Shown: positions 8,745-17,831, counted from the first letter of the stretch. The stretch is DNA of 64,000 nucleotides from Mycobacterium sp. KBS0706 (GCF_005938675.2 NZ_VCCH02000007.1:87979-151978); one strand, 5' to 3'. Made by a program: numbers and translations. Notes: generated from the letters alone by a model not told the origin.

Positions 8745-9719
8745 ATGGCGCGTGAGCTCCGGCGCATGCCGTCGCGACGCCAGCTGGCGCCGATTCCGTC
8801 AGGCGGGTCGCGGCGGCCGATCTATGCCGCGCTCGCCGGCAACCTGGCCGTGGCGATCACCAAGGCCGCGGCAGCATCCTGGACCGGCAGCGCCGCCATG
8901 CTCAGCGAGGCGATCCATTCCGCCGTCGACACCGGGAACCAGGGGCTGCTGCTGCTGGGGCTGAACCGCGCCGCGCGGCCGGCCGATGAGCGCCACCCGT
9001 TCGGCCATGGCATGGAATATTATTTCTGGGCCTTCGTGGTCGCGCTGATGATCTTCACCCTGGGCGGCGCCGTGTCGATCTACGAAGGCGTGGCCAGGGT
9101 CGTGTCGCCAGAGCCGGTCGCCGGCATCTGGGTGAATTTCGTGGTGCTGGGGGCCGCCATCCTGTTCGAGGGCGGCTCGCTGCTGGTGGCCTGGCGCGAG
9201 TTCCGCCGCGCCCACCGCGACGACGCGGCGCTGTGGACCGCGATCCGGGGTAGCAAGGACCCCGGCATCTTTGCCGTGCTGCTGGAAGATGCCGCCGCCG
9301 TGACCGGCCTCCTCATCGCGCTGCTCGGATTGGCGTTGACCCTGTGGTTCGACGCACCGGTCTTCGACGGCCTGGCTTCGATCGGCGTCGGCTGCCTGCT
9401 GGTCGGCGCGGCGGTGATGCTGGGCAACGAGACCCGCAGCCTGCTGGTCGGCGAAAGCGCCTCGGCCCCGGTCGTCGCCGGCGTGCGCGAGATCATGGCC
9501 CGCGACCCGCGGGTGGCGCGCGTGGTGGAGCTGCTGACCATGCATCTCGGCCCGGCGGAGGTTCTGCTGGCGATGACGGTCGATTTTCACGACGACCTGC
9601 CGCGGGCCGAGCTGCAGGCGGCGGTCGATGACCTGACGGCGCAGCTGATGCGCGATCAGCCCGAGATCACCCGGGTCTTCCTGCGGCCGAGCCCGCCTCT
9701 CCGGCCCCCGGCGGGCTGA
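8745..9719 (+). CDS. Cation diffusion facilitator (CDF) metal exporter
   Basis: A 324-residue inner-membrane metal/proton antiporter. The metal-site motif SEAIHSAVDTGNQ appears in TM2 (about residues 53-65), followed by ADERHPFGHGMEYYFWAF, and VLLEDAAAVTG in TM5. Use of Glu-Asp in the TM5 motif resembles the ZNT9-like branch of CDF proteins rather than the classic zinc exporters. A soluble ferredoxin-like C-terminal domain (about residues 235-315) follows. Zn, Mn, Fe or Co are possible substrates. The start is uncertain: ATG 8766 would remove seven residues. The 3' end overlaps the convergent acetyltransferase gene by 53 bp. Confidence 0.87.
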   Translation: MARELRRMPSRRQLAPIPSGGSRRPIYAALAGNLAVAITKAAAASWTGSAAMLSEAIHSAVDTGNQGLLLLGLNRAARPADERHPFGHGMEYYFWAFVVALMIFTLGGAVSIYEGVARVVSPEPVAGIWVNFVVLGAAILFEGGSLLVAWREFRRAHRDDAALWTAIRGSKDPGIFAVLLEDAAAVTGLLIALLGLALTLWFDAPVFDGLASIGVGCLLVGAAVMLGNETRSLLVGESASAPVVAGVREIMARDPRVARVVELLTMHLGPAEVLLAMTVDFHDDLPRAELQAAVDDLTAQLMRDQPEITRVFLRPSPPLRPPAG

Positions 9720-10248
9720 GACGCAACGGGCGATGCCATCGCTTCGCCCGCTCCAGCAGGATGACCGGGTGGTCCTTGTAGGTCAGGCGGCGGACCTCCT
9801 GGTAGGTGCAGGCCTCGGCCAGGCGCAGCGATGGAGCATTGTCCGGGTCGATGATGCAGACGCTGCGGGCCCAGCCGCGGGCGTCGGCCCAAGCCAGGGC
9901 GGCGCGGACCGCCTCGCCGGCCAGGCCTCGGCCATGGGCCCAGGGCGCCAGGACCCATCCGGCCTCCGGAGCACAGTCGAAATCCAGGCCGCGGTGGAAA
10001 TCGGCGAAGCCGACATCGCCGACGAAGCGGCCGGTGGCGCGGTCGCGCACCGCCCAATAGCCGAAGCCGAGCAGCCCCCACAGCCCGCCATAGCGCAGCA
10101 GCCGCGCCCAGCTCTCCTCGGGCGTCGAGGGGCGGCCGCCGATGAAGCGGGTCACGTCCGGATCCGCCCACATCGCGGCGAGGTCGTCGAAATCCTCCGC
10201 CCGGTGGGGGCGGAGGATCAGGCGCTCGGTCTCGATGGTGCTGCTCAC
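9667..10248 (-). CDS. GNAT acetyltransferase, RimJ/RimL type
   Basis: A 193-residue N-acetyltransferase of the Acetyltransf_3 group. It opens with TERLILRPHRAEDFDDLAAM and has the acetyl-CoA loop as WAHGRGLAGEAVRAAL (about residues 102-117), followed by IDPDNAPSLRLAEA. The acceptor amine is unknown. GTG 10248 overlaps the stop of the upstream binding protein (GTGA), so it is the last gene of the XRE-GAF-binding protein-GNAT operon. It might acetylate the imported compound or a product of it, which is inference from position only. Its 3' end overlaps the CDF gene on the opposite strand. Confidence 0.82.
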   Translation of the reverse strand: MSSTIETERLILRPHRAEDFDDLAAMWADPDVTRFIGGRPSTPEESWARLLRYGGLWGLLGFGYWAVRDRATGRFVGDVGFADFHRGLDFDCAPEAGWVLAPWAHGRGLAGEAVRAALAWADARGWARSVCIIDPDNAPSLRLAEACTYQEVRRLTYKDHPVILLERAKRWHRPLRLSPPGAGEAGSAAGRPG

Positions 10249-11834
10249 TTCTTCGTCACCAGCCGGTAGTAGATCTGATCGGTGGTGGCGCCGTTGACAT
10301 AGCCCTGCACCGACTTCGCCATCGCCACCTGGGCGACCGCCTGGAACATGATCACGATCGGCGATGACTCCTGAACCTTGCGCTGCAGGTCGACATACAT
10401 CGCGTCGCGCTTGGCGGCGTCGCGCTCCTTGAGGGCGGCGTCGGTCTCGGCGCTCAGCTCCGGCACCAGCCAGCTGTTGCGCCAGGTGGTGGTGCTCTGC
10501 GGTGCGCTGTCGCTGTTGTCGACATTGTAGGCGAAGGCGCCGGCGTTGGAATGCGGGTCCATGAAGTCCGGGCCCCAGTACAGCAGCACCGCCTCATGGT
10601 TGCGGGCGCGGTACTTGGTGATCACCTGGCTGCCGGTGCCGGGCACCAGCTCCAGGGTGATGCCGGCCTTGGCGAAGGTCGATTGCAGCGACTGCGCGAT
10701 CTCGGTGAAGGGCGGGCTGGAGATCACATCCATCTTGATCGTCAGCCCGTCCTTGACGCCGGCCTCGGCCAGCAGCGTCTTGGCCTTGGCGACGTCCAGC
10801 GTGTAGGGCGTGTCGTTCAACGCGCCGGGGAAGCCCTCGGGCCAGAAGGCCTGGTGCACCTTCATCTGGCCGCGCAGGAAGCTCTTGGTCATGCCGTCAT
10901 AGTCGACCAGGTAGCGCACCGCCTCCCACACCTTGGGGTTCTGCAGCGCCGCCACCTTCTGGTTCAGGCTGAAGAAATGCACTGCGGCCTGCGGATAGGT
11001 GCCGATGGCGATGCCGTCCTTGCCCTCCAGCGCCGCCACCTGGTCCGGCGTCAGGTCGCGCGCCATGTCGGCGTCGCCGGCCTCCAGCAGCAGGCGCTGG
11101 GTCGCCGGCTCGGCGACATGGCGGTAGATCACCGATTTCATCGCCGGCGCGCCGCGGAAATAGGACGGGTTGGCGCGCAGCGCGATCGACTCGTTCGGCT
11201 TGTAGGCGCGCAGCGCGAACGGCCCGGTGCCGGCCGAGTTCTGGCCCAGCCAGGCATTGCCCAGATCGCCGTCCTTGGCGTGCTCCGTCACCGTCTTCTC
11301 GTCGACCACCGAGGCGGGGCGGGAGGCCAGGATGTTGAGCACGAAGCTGGGGGCGAAGCCGCCGCTGGTGGTGATCGTCACCTCGGCATCGCCGGTCTTG
11401 CGCACCATCTGCCCGACATTGTCGGGGGTCCAGCCCAGCTGGGTCAGGACGAAGGCCGGCGCCTTGTTCAGCTTGACGGTGCGGGCGAGCGAGAACACCA
11501 CATCCTCCGGCCGCACCGGATTGCCGCTCTGGAAGGACACGCCCGGCCGCAGCTTGAAGACCAGGGTGTTGCCGTCGTCTGACACCGCCCAGCTTTCGGC
11601 CAGGGCGCCGACCAGCTTCTGCATGTCCTCGGCCTCGTATTGCACCAGCCGGTCATAGGTGTTGGTGACGATCTCGCCGGAGGTGAACTCATAGGCCTGG
11701 GCGGGGTCCAGGCTGACGATGTCGTCGATGTTCTTGGCCACCACCAGCGCATCGGCCGGCGTCGCTGCGACCGCGGGAAGCGGAAGCGGCGCTAGCAGGG
11801 CCGCGGCGAGAAGGAAGGACGGTAGGCTGCGCAT
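10245..11834 (-). CDS. Oligopeptide-type ABC transporter binding protein (SBP_bac_5), paralogue 1
   Basis: A 529-residue periplasmic solute-binding protein of the DppA/OppA family. A Sec signal peptide occupies residues 1-23 (ending PAVAAT). It has the family opening NIDDIVSLDPAQAYEFTSGEIVTNTYDRL and later YLVDYDGM and LYWGPDFMDPHSNA. SD-like agggaga precedes ATG 11834. It is the most divergent of three such binding proteins here; the other two lie on the opposite strand next to the only permease/ATPase set, so this protein probably feeds the same transporter with a different ligand. Confidence 0.9.
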   Translation of the reverse strand: MRSLPSFLLAAALLAPLPLPAVAATPADALVVAKNIDDIVSLDPAQAYEFTSGEIVTNTYDRLVQYEAEDMQKLVGALAESWAVSDDGNTLVFKLRPGVSFQSGNPVRPEDVVFSLARTVKLNKAPAFVLTQLGWTPDNVGQMVRKTGDAEVTITTSGGFAPSFVLNILASRPASVVDEKTVTEHAKDGDLGNAWLGQNSAGTGPFALRAYKPNESIALRANPSYFRGAPAMKSVIYRHVAEPATQRLLLEAGDADMARDLTPDQVAALEGKDGIAIGTYPQAAVHFFSLNQKVAALQNPKVWEAVRYLVDYDGMTKSFLRGQMKVHQAFWPEGFPGALNDTPYTLDVAKAKTLLAEAGVKDGLTIKMDVISSPPFTEIAQSLQSTFAKAGITLELVPGTGSQVITKYRARNHEAVLLYWGPDFMDPHSNAGAFAYNVDNSDSAPQSTTTWRNSWLVPELSAETDAALKERDAAKRDAMYVDLQRKVQESSPIVIMFQAVAQVAMAKSVQGYVNGATTDQIYYRLVTKK

Positions 11835-11865
11835 GCTCTGTCTCCCTGTTCGTTGTTCGATTCCG

Positions 11866-12363
11866 TCAGCCGGCCAGCAGGGCCGGCACCAGCAGCGGGG
11901 TCAGCCAGCGGCCGCGTTCGGCGGCGGCCTCGTCGTAGCGGCCCTCGGCGTCCAGCACATTGACCGTGCCCAGCACCCCGCCGTCATAGACCACCGGGAA
12001 GTTCAGCACCGCGCCGCAGCCCAGCGAGCCGATCAGCTCATGGTCCGGGAACACCTCGGCGATCTCGGCCAAAGTGCGGCCCAGGAACACCTCGCGCCGG
12101 CCGATCACCTGGGCCGACCAGCGGTCTTCGTGCATCGGCTTGCGGCCGGTGACCGGATAGGACGCGGCGTCGTTGGTGTAGACCCGCTCCGCCTCCGCCG
12201 TGTCGGCGCGCAGCGCCATGATGGTGAACAGCTTGTGGCCCAGCAGCGCCCGGTACGCGGCGTCGGCGGCGCGGTACAGCGCCTGCGGCTGGCCCGGCTC
12301 GGCCTGGGCCGCGGCCAGCGCCGCCATGGCAGCGGCCACCTTCGGATCGGTCAGTGTCGTCAT
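11866..12363 (-). CDS. GAF domain protein associated with ABC transporter
   Basis: A 165-residue soluble protein consisting of one GAF domain: LGHKLFTIMALRADTAEAERVYTN in the first half and GCGAVLNFPVVYDGGVLGTVNVLDAEGRYD in the second. GAF domains bind small ligands. Here no output domain is attached, so it may sense or modify the transported solute or partner with the XRE-cupin regulator whose stop overlaps its start (ATGA at 12360-12363). The enzymatically active free methionine sulfoxide reductases are also single GAF domains, but I did not confirm their catalytic cysteines. It lies 31 bp upstream of the binding protein gene. Confidence 0.8.
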   Translation of the reverse strand: MTTLTDPKVAAAMAALAAAQAEPGQPQALYRAADAAYRALLGHKLFTIMALRADTAEAERVYTNDAASYPVTGRKPMHEDRWSAQVIGRREVFLGRTLAEIAEVFPDHELIGSLGCGAVLNFPVVYDGGVLGTVNVLDAEGRYDEAAAERGRWLTPLLVPALLAG

Positions 12364-12974
12364 GAATCGTCTCGCAATCGGTCGAAGATCGGGGCCGTCC
12401 CGGTCCACAGCACCCGGGTCCAGCCGTCATGGGCGTTGCTCCAGCGATGCGCCCGGCCGGCCGGGTAGTGCAGGCTGTCGCCGGCATCGAGGCGGATGCT
12501 CTCCTCGCCGATGCCGACCAGCAGCGACCCCTCCAGCACGAAGGCGATCTCTTCGCCCTCATGCTGCACCGCCTCCGAGGCATAGCCGGGCGGCACATGC
12601 ACCAGCACGGCGTTCAGCGCCTGGCCGGGGAAGGCGGTGCTCAGGCGTTCGTAACGGATCCGGTCGGGCGGCGCGTCGCCGATGGCGAAGACCGGCCGCT
12701 CGCCGCGGCGGGTCAGGCCGCTGGCCGGGCGCGGCGCGGCCAGGAAGGCGTCGAGCGGGACGCCGAGGGCGCCGGCGATGCCGGACAGGGCGCTCAGCGA
12801 GGGCGTCGCCAGGTCGCGCTCCAGCTGCGACAGGAAGCCGACCGACAGGCCGCTGCGTTCGCCGAGATCCTTGAGGGTGAGGTCGAGCGCGCGGCGGCGG
12901 GCGCGGATCGCCCGGCCGAGATGCGGTACGGCCGCCCGTGCATCGGCTGTCTGCGCTGCCGCGTCCCCCGCCAT
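12360..12974 (-). CDS. XRE-family regulator with C-terminal cupin (PuuR/SutR type)
   Basis: A 204-residue repressor. The N-terminal helix-turn-helix (about residues 20-75) reads LGRAIRARRRALDLTLKDL through SVGFLSQLERDLATPSLSAL. The C-terminal cupin_2 domain contains VLVHVPPGYASEAVQHEGEEIAFVLEG and DAGDSLHYPAGRAHRWSN. This architecture typically senses an amine, amino acid or sulfur compound. ATG 12974 is chosen because the open frame upstream runs through the promoter region. A perfect 12-bp inverted repeat 40 bp upstream, shared with the divergent transporter operon, is its likely operator. Confidence 0.88.
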   Translation of the reverse strand: MAGDAAAQTADARAAVPHLGRAIRARRRALDLTLKDLGERSGLSVGFLSQLERDLATPSLSALSGIAGALGVPLDAFLAAPRPASGLTRRGERPVFAIGDAPPDRIRYERLSTAFPGQALNAVLVHVPPGYASEAVQHEGEEIAFVLEGSLLVGIGEESIRLDAGDSLHYPAGRAHRWSNAHDGWTRVLWTGTAPIFDRLRDDS

Positions 12975-13014
12975 GAGCCCCCCGTTGTTGTCCGCGAGCC
13001 TAGTCGGATTTTTG

Positions 13015-13041
13015 CTGCCATCAAAATTTTTTTGATGGCAG
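13015..13041. promoter_or_regulatory. Perfect inverted repeat, probable XRE-cupin operator
   Basis: ctgccatcaaaa (13015-13026) and ttttgatggcag (13030-13041) form exact 12-bp arms around a 3-base spacer. The site lies between the divergent regulator (start 12974) and binding-protein gene (start 13173), where an autoregulated operator controlling both directions would be expected. Confidence 0.7.
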
Positions 13042-13172
13042 GATGATGACACAGGGAACGTTACCCGGATGCCTCCGGGGCTGCGGCTTGACTCCGGTTC
13101 GACGCGGCCCGGAAGATGGGCCGCCCGGTACCGTTCCGTGGTCTTGGACATAACAAACAGGGAGGGGAAAAC

Positions 13173-14765
13173 GTGATCAAGCGTTTCACCCGCAACATAC
13201 TCGCAGCGACCATCCTGGCCTGCGCCAGCCTGCCGGCGATGGCCGAGACGCCGAAGGATACCTTGGTCGAGGCCTGGCAGATCGACGACATCATCTCGCT
13301 CGACCCGGCCGAGATCTTCGAGTTCTCGGCGGCCGAATACCAGGCCCAGGTCTATGAGCGGCTGATCGGCTACGACGTCAAGGACGTCAGCAAGATCCTG
13401 CCCGGCGTGGCCGAGAGCTGGACCGTCTCCGATGACGGCCTGACCTACACCTTCAAGATCCGCGACGGGGTGAAGTTCCACTCCGGCAACGCGCTGACCG
13501 CCCAGGATGCGGCCTGGTCGCTGCAGCGCGCGGTGAAGCTGAACCTGTCCCCGGCCTTCATCCTCGGCCAGTTCGGCCTGACCGCGGAGAATGTCGACCA
13601 GGTGGTGACGGCGCCGGACGACCGCACCCTGGTGTTCAAGACCGACAAGGCCTACGCCCCGACCTTCGTGCTGAACTGCCTGACCTCGGGCGTCGCCTCG
13701 GTGGTCGACAGCAAGGAGGTGAAGGCGCATGAGGCGAATGGCGATTTCGGCCATGAATGGCTGAAGACCCATTCCGCCGGCTCCGGTCCGTTCAAGCTGT
13801 CGGGCTGGAAGCCGAACGAGTCCCTCGTCTTCGACCGCAACGACGACTACTGGCAGGGCAAGCCGGCCTTCCGCCGCGTCTTCATCCGCCACGTGTCGGA
13901 GGCGGCGACCCAGCTGCTGCTGCTGCAGAAGGGTGATATCGACGTCGCCCGCAACCTCAGCGCCGAGCAGCTCAAGTCGCTCGACGGCAACCCCGACATC
14001 AAGCTCGAGAACGCGCCGAAGGGCTCGGTCTGGTACATCAGCTTCAACACGCTGCACCCGCCCTTCGACAAGCCGGAGGTGCGGCAGGCGCTGAAATACC
14101 TGATCGACTATGACGGCATGGCCAACAGCTTCATGCGCGGCATCGCCGTCAAGCATGAGGGCTTCATCCCGCAGGGCATGCTGGGCGAGATCGCCGACGA
14201 GCCGTTCAAGCTCGACGTCGCCAAGGCCAAGGAGCTTTTGGCCAAGGCCGGGCTGCCGGACGGCTTCAAGACCACCTTCGACGTCTGGAACGCCTCGCCC
14301 TCGATGGACATGGCGCAGTCGATCCAGTCGACCTTCGCCCAAGCCGGCGTGCAGGTCGAGATCATCCCCGGCGACAACAAGCAGACCCTGACCAAGTACC
14401 GGGCCCGCAACCACGACATCTATATCGGCCGCTGGGGCACCGACTATCAGGACCCGAACTCGAACGCCGAGACCTTCGCCATCAATGTCGACAATGGCGC
14501 CGACGCCAAGTCGAAGACGTTGGCCTGGCGCAACGGCTGGCAGGATGCGGATCTGACCAAGCTGGCGCAGAGCGCGGTGACCGAGCGCGACGGCGCCAAG
14601 CGGGCGAAGATCTACGAGGACCTGCAGCGCAAGCACATGGAGGTCTCGCCCTTCGCGGTGATGTTCCAGCAGACCGAGGTGCCGGCGATGCGCAACAACG
14701 TCTCGGGCATCACCTGGGGCCCGGCCTTCGACAGCAACTTCTACTGGACCGGCAAGAAGTCCTGA
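13173..14765 (+). CDS. Oligopeptide-type ABC transporter binding protein (SBP_bac_5), paralogue 2
   Basis: A 530-residue periplasmic binding protein. GTG 13173 is taken as start: it follows cagggaggggaaaac and begins a good signal peptide (MIKRFTRNILAATILACAS, cleavage after PAMA, about residue 24). The mature protein opens ETPKDTLVEAWQIDDIISLDP and has the family middle motif FHSGNALTAQDAAWSLQRAV. Its close relative is encoded directly downstream (gap 22 bp), clearly a tandem duplication. It is the first gene of the plus-strand uptake operon and lies next to the putative operator. Confidence 0.91.
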   Translation: MIKRFTRNILAATILACASLPAMAETPKDTLVEAWQIDDIISLDPAEIFEFSAAEYQAQVYERLIGYDVKDVSKILPGVAESWTVSDDGLTYTFKIRDGVKFHSGNALTAQDAAWSLQRAVKLNLSPAFILGQFGLTAENVDQVVTAPDDRTLVFKTDKAYAPTFVLNCLTSGVASVVDSKEVKAHEANGDFGHEWLKTHSAGSGPFKLSGWKPNESLVFDRNDDYWQGKPAFRRVFIRHVSEAATQLLLLQKGDIDVARNLSAEQLKSLDGNPDIKLENAPKGSVWYISFNTLHPPFDKPEVRQALKYLIDYDGMANSFMRGIAVKHEGFIPQGMLGEIADEPFKLDVAKAKELLAKAGLPDGFKTTFDVWNASPSMDMAQSIQSTFAQAGVQVEIIPGDNKQTLTKYRARNHDIYIGRWGTDYQDPNSNAETFAINVDNGADAKSKTLAWRNGWQDADLTKLAQSAVTERDGAKRAKIYEDLQRKHMEVSPFAVMFQQTEVPAMRNNVSGITWGPAFDSNFYWTGKKS

Positions 14766-14787
14766 ACCGCAGCGAGGATCCGGAATC

Positions 14788-16377
14788 GTGCTGAAGCTGC
14801 TCGCCTGCGGCATCCTCGCGGCGACGATCGCCTGCTCTGGCCTCGCGGCCAGGGCAGGCACGCCGCCCGACACGCTGGTCGAGGCCTGGGTGATCGACGA
14901 CCTGGTCTCGCTCGACCCGGCCGAGATCTTCGAGGCGTCGTCGACCGAATACCTGGCCCAGGTCTATGACCGGCTGATCGGCTACGACCAGAAGGACGCC
15001 AGCAAGATCGTGCCGCTCCTGGCCGAAAGCTGGGCGGTGTCGGACGACGCCCGGACCTACACCTTCAAGATCCGCGACGGGGTGACGTTCCACTCCGGCA
15101 ATCCGCTGACCGCCCGGGACGCGGCCTGGTCGCTGCAGCGCGCGATCAAGCTGAACCTGGCGCCGGCCTACATCGTCAGCCAGTTCGGGCTGACGGCGGA
15201 GAATGTCGACCAGATGATCACCGCGCCGGACGACCGGACGCTGGTGTTCAAGACCGACAAAGCCTATGCGCCGACCTTCGTGCTGAACTGCCTGACCGCC
15301 ACCGTCACCGCCGTGGTCGACAGCAAGCTGGTGCAGGAGCATGAGGTGAACGGCGATTTCGGCCATGAATGGCTGAAGACGCATTCCGCCGGCTCCGGCC
15401 CGTTCAAGCTGCAGTCCTGGAAGCCCAACGAGCTGCTGGCGCTCGACCGCAACGACGGCTACTGGCAGGGCCAGCCCGGATTTCGCCGGGTCTTCATCCG
15501 CCATGTCCCGGAGTCCTCGAGCCGGCTGCTGCTGCTGCAGAAGGGCGATGTCGATGTCGCCCGCAACCTGACCCCGGACCAGCTGAAATCGCTGCAGGGC
15601 AATGCCGACATCACGCTCGAGCCGGTGCAGAAGATGTCGATCTTCTATGTCAGCTTCAACGTCCTGCACCCGCCCTTCGACAAGCCGGAGGTGCGGCAGG
15701 CGCTGAAGTACCTGGTCGACTATGACGGCATCGTCGCGACCATCATGCATGGCCTCGCCACCGTGCATCAGAGCCTGGTGCCGGCCGGCATGCTGGGGGC
15801 GATCGACGACGCGCCCTTCAAGCTCGACGTCGACAAGGCGAAGGCGCTGCTGGCCCAGGCCGGCCTGCCGGACGGGTTCAAGGCGACGATGGATGTGATC
15901 AACCAGTCGCCCTATATCGACATCGCCCAGGCGCTGCAGGCCAGCTTCGCCCGGGCCGGGGTGGCGGTGGAGCTGATCCCGGGCGACGCCCGGCAGGTCC
16001 TGTCCAAGCAGCGCGCCCGCAAGCACGAGATCTATATCGGCCGCTGGGGCCCTGACTATGAGGACCCGGATTCCAATGCCGGGACCTTCGCGGTCAACAA
16101 CGACAACAGCGACGCCACCGCCTCGAAGACCCAGGCCTGGGCCAATGGCTGGCAGGATGCGGGCATGACCGCCGAAGCCCAGAACGCCGTGCTCGAGACC
16201 GACGGCGCCAAGCGGTCGCAGATCTATGCCGAGCTGCAGCGCCGCCACCAGCAGATCTCGCCCTTCGCCTTCATGTTCCAGCTGTCCGAGGTGATCGCCA
16301 GCCGCAAGCCGGTCACCGGCCTCACCTGGTCGGCGACCTATGACAGGAACCAGTATTGGACCGGCAGGAAGTCGTGA
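14788..16377 (+). CDS. Oligopeptide-type ABC transporter binding protein (SBP_bac_5), paralogue 3
   Basis: A 529-residue periplasmic binding protein with a signal peptide (MLKLLACGILAATIACSG, cleavage around AARAG). It shares long runs with the previous protein, for example YTFKIRDGV, FHSGNPLTARDAAWSLQRA and FKTDKAYAPTFVLNCLT, so the two arose by tandem duplication and then diverged, mainly in the binding lobe. GTG 14788 is the start. Two full-length, intact paralogues in one operon imply two ligands for one permease rather than a decaying copy. Confidence 0.9.
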   Translation: MLKLLACGILAATIACSGLAARAGTPPDTLVEAWVIDDLVSLDPAEIFEASSTEYLAQVYDRLIGYDQKDASKIVPLLAESWAVSDDARTYTFKIRDGVTFHSGNPLTARDAAWSLQRAIKLNLAPAYIVSQFGLTAENVDQMITAPDDRTLVFKTDKAYAPTFVLNCLTATVTAVVDSKLVQEHEVNGDFGHEWLKTHSAGSGPFKLQSWKPNELLALDRNDGYWQGQPGFRRVFIRHVPESSSRLLLLQKGDVDVARNLTPDQLKSLQGNADITLEPVQKMSIFYVSFNVLHPPFDKPEVRQALKYLVDYDGIVATIMHGLATVHQSLVPAGMLGAIDDAPFKLDVDKAKALLAQAGLPDGFKATMDVINQSPYIDIAQALQASFARAGVAVELIPGDARQVLSKQRARKHEIYIGRWGPDYEDPDSNAGTFAVNNDNSDATASKTQAWANGWQDAGMTAEAQNAVLETDGAKRSQIYAELQRRHQQISPFAFMFQLSEVIASRKPVTGLTWSATYDRNQYWTGRKS

Positions 16378-16381
16378 CCCC

Positions 16382-17458
16382 GTGACCGCCACCAACCTCC
16401 AGCCGGGTCCGACCTCGGTCCGGCCCGGCGCCCGCCGCCGTCGCCGGCGCGGGCTCGCCCTCCGCATCGCCGGCGTGGTCGCCTCTCTGGCGACCACCTT
16501 CTTCGGGCTGCTCCTCGTCACCTTCTTCATCGGCCGGGTGGTGCCGATCGACCCGGTGCTCGCCGTGGTCGGCGACCGGGCGCCGCGCGATGTCTATGAG
16601 AAGGCGCGGCTGGAGCTCGGCCTCGACAAGCCGCTCTGGGACCAGTTCGCCCGCTATGCCGGCGACGTGCTGTCGGGTGACCTCGGCACCTCGGTGCTGA
16701 CCTCGCGCCCGGTGCTGGAGGATATCGGCCGGGTGTTCCCGGCGACGCTGGAGCTGGCCACTCTGGGCGTCCTGTTCGGCATCGTCATCGGCGTGCCGGC
16801 GGGGGTGATGGCTGCAGTGAATCGTGACCGATGGCCCGACCATCTGGTCCGCGTGGTCGGGCTGATCGGCTATTCGGTGCCGATCTTCTGGCTCGGCCTG
16901 GTCGGCCTGCTGCTGTTCTACGCCAAGCTCAGCTGGGTGGCTGGCCCCGGGCGGCTCGATGTGTTCTATGACGGCCTCGTCGACCCGGTGACGGGCGTGA
17001 TCACGCTCGACGCCGCGCTGGCCGGCGAATGGGAGGTGTTCTGGAACGCCATCGACCACCTGCTGCTGCCGGCGGCGCTGCTGGGCTATTACAGCCTCGC
17101 CTATATCAGCCGGATGACGCGGTCCTTCATGCTCGACCAGCTGCGCCAGGAATACGTCACCACGGCGCGGGTCAAGGGCGTGTCGGAGCGGGCGGTGATC
17201 TGGCGCCACGCCTTCCGCAACATCCGGGTGCCGCTGTTGACCGTGGTGGCGCTGTCCTATGCCGGGCTGCTGGAGGGGGCGGTGCTGACCGAGACGGTGT
17301 TCGCCTGGCCGGGCCTCGGCCAGTACATCACCAACTCCCTGCTCAACGCCGACATGAACGCGGTGCTCGGCGGCACCATCGTCGTCGGCGCCGTCTATAT
17401 CGGGCTGAACATGCTGTCCGACCTGCTGTACCGCGTGCTGGACCCGAGGGCGCGATGA
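16382..17458 (+). CDS. Oligopeptide/dipeptide ABC permease, DppB type
   Basis: A 358-residue inner-membrane permease. After an Arg-rich cytoplasmic N-terminus (residues 18-25), TM1 reads VVASLATTFFGLLLVTFFIG; about six TM segments follow. The ATPase-contact EAA loop is ARVKGVSERAVIWRHAFRN (about residues 248-266), followed by VLTETVFAWPGLGQYI, both diagnostic for DppB/OppB. GTG 16382 is preferred, 4 bp after the binding-protein stop; an ATG at 16340 would overlap that gene by 38 bp. It is separated from its DppC partner by a 373-bp repeat block, which is unusual for this operon type. Confidence 0.9.
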   Translation: MTATNLQPGPTSVRPGARRRRRRGLALRIAGVVASLATTFFGLLLVTFFIGRVVPIDPVLAVVGDRAPRDVYEKARLELGLDKPLWDQFARYAGDVLSGDLGTSVLTSRPVLEDIGRVFPATLELATLGVLFGIVIGVPAGVMAAVNRDRWPDHLVRVVGLIGYSVPIFWLGLVGLLLFYAKLSWVAGPGRLDVFYDGLVDPVTGVITLDAALAGEWEVFWNAIDHLLLPAALLGYYSLAYISRMTRSFMLDQLRQEYVTTARVKGVSERAVIWRHAFRNIRVPLLTVVALSYAGLLEGAVLTETVFAWPGLGQYITNSLLNADMNAVLGGTIVVGAVYIGLNMLSDLLYRVLDPRAR

Positions 17459-17490
17459 CCGATACGCAGGTTATCGAAGCCCGCGTTATA

Positions 17491-17804
17491 TTCCCTCTCC
17501 TCGGGGAGAGGAAAGGGAGACACCAACGGCGGGATTGCGAACAGATTGCCTCTCCCGCTTTCGGGAGAGGTCGGACATCCGAAGGATGTCCGGGTGAGGG
17601 GATAGCGGCTTTGCCGAAAGCACAGCTTTGCCGAGAGCGAGCATTTGATCTGCCCGGTCCTGAAGCGTCGAGCCTGGTGTCGCGGCTGGTCCGCCCTCAC
17701 CCGGTCTCGCTGCGCGAGCCCGACCTCTCCCGCAAGCGGGAGAGGCAATCGGATGACGCCGGGCAGATGTGTAGATGCCCTCCCTCTCCCCAAGGAGAGG
17801 GGAT
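17491..17804. repeat. Compound block of four palindromic repeats inside the transporter operon
   Basis: Four elements fill the gap between the two permease genes (17459-17831): a partial type I hairpin (about 17491-17518), a type II copy (17547-17601), an inverted type II copy (17694-17749) and another type I hairpin (about 17778-17804). The outer and inner pairs are each inverted, giving a nested symmetrical layout. I see no gene in the gap. The block could fold in mRNA and set different expression for the upstream and downstream halves of the operon. Confidence 0.78.
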
Positions 17805-17831
17805 GATCGCGCTGTCGTCGGAATTCCAACC

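Noticed and set aside
12975..14873. Minus-strand frame continuous with the XRE-cupin gene, which would make an 837-residue protein
   Set aside because: The extension is antisense to binding-protein paralogue 2, has no domain, and crosses the divergent promoter; the regulator starts at 12974.
14710..16530. 606-codon minus-strand frame
   Set aside because: Low-complexity shadow of binding-protein paralogue 3 with no recognisable domain.
17491..17804. CRISPR-like look of closely spaced repeats
   Set aside because: Units are two different palindromes in alternating orientation with unequal gaps and no cas genes; this is an extragenic palindrome block.
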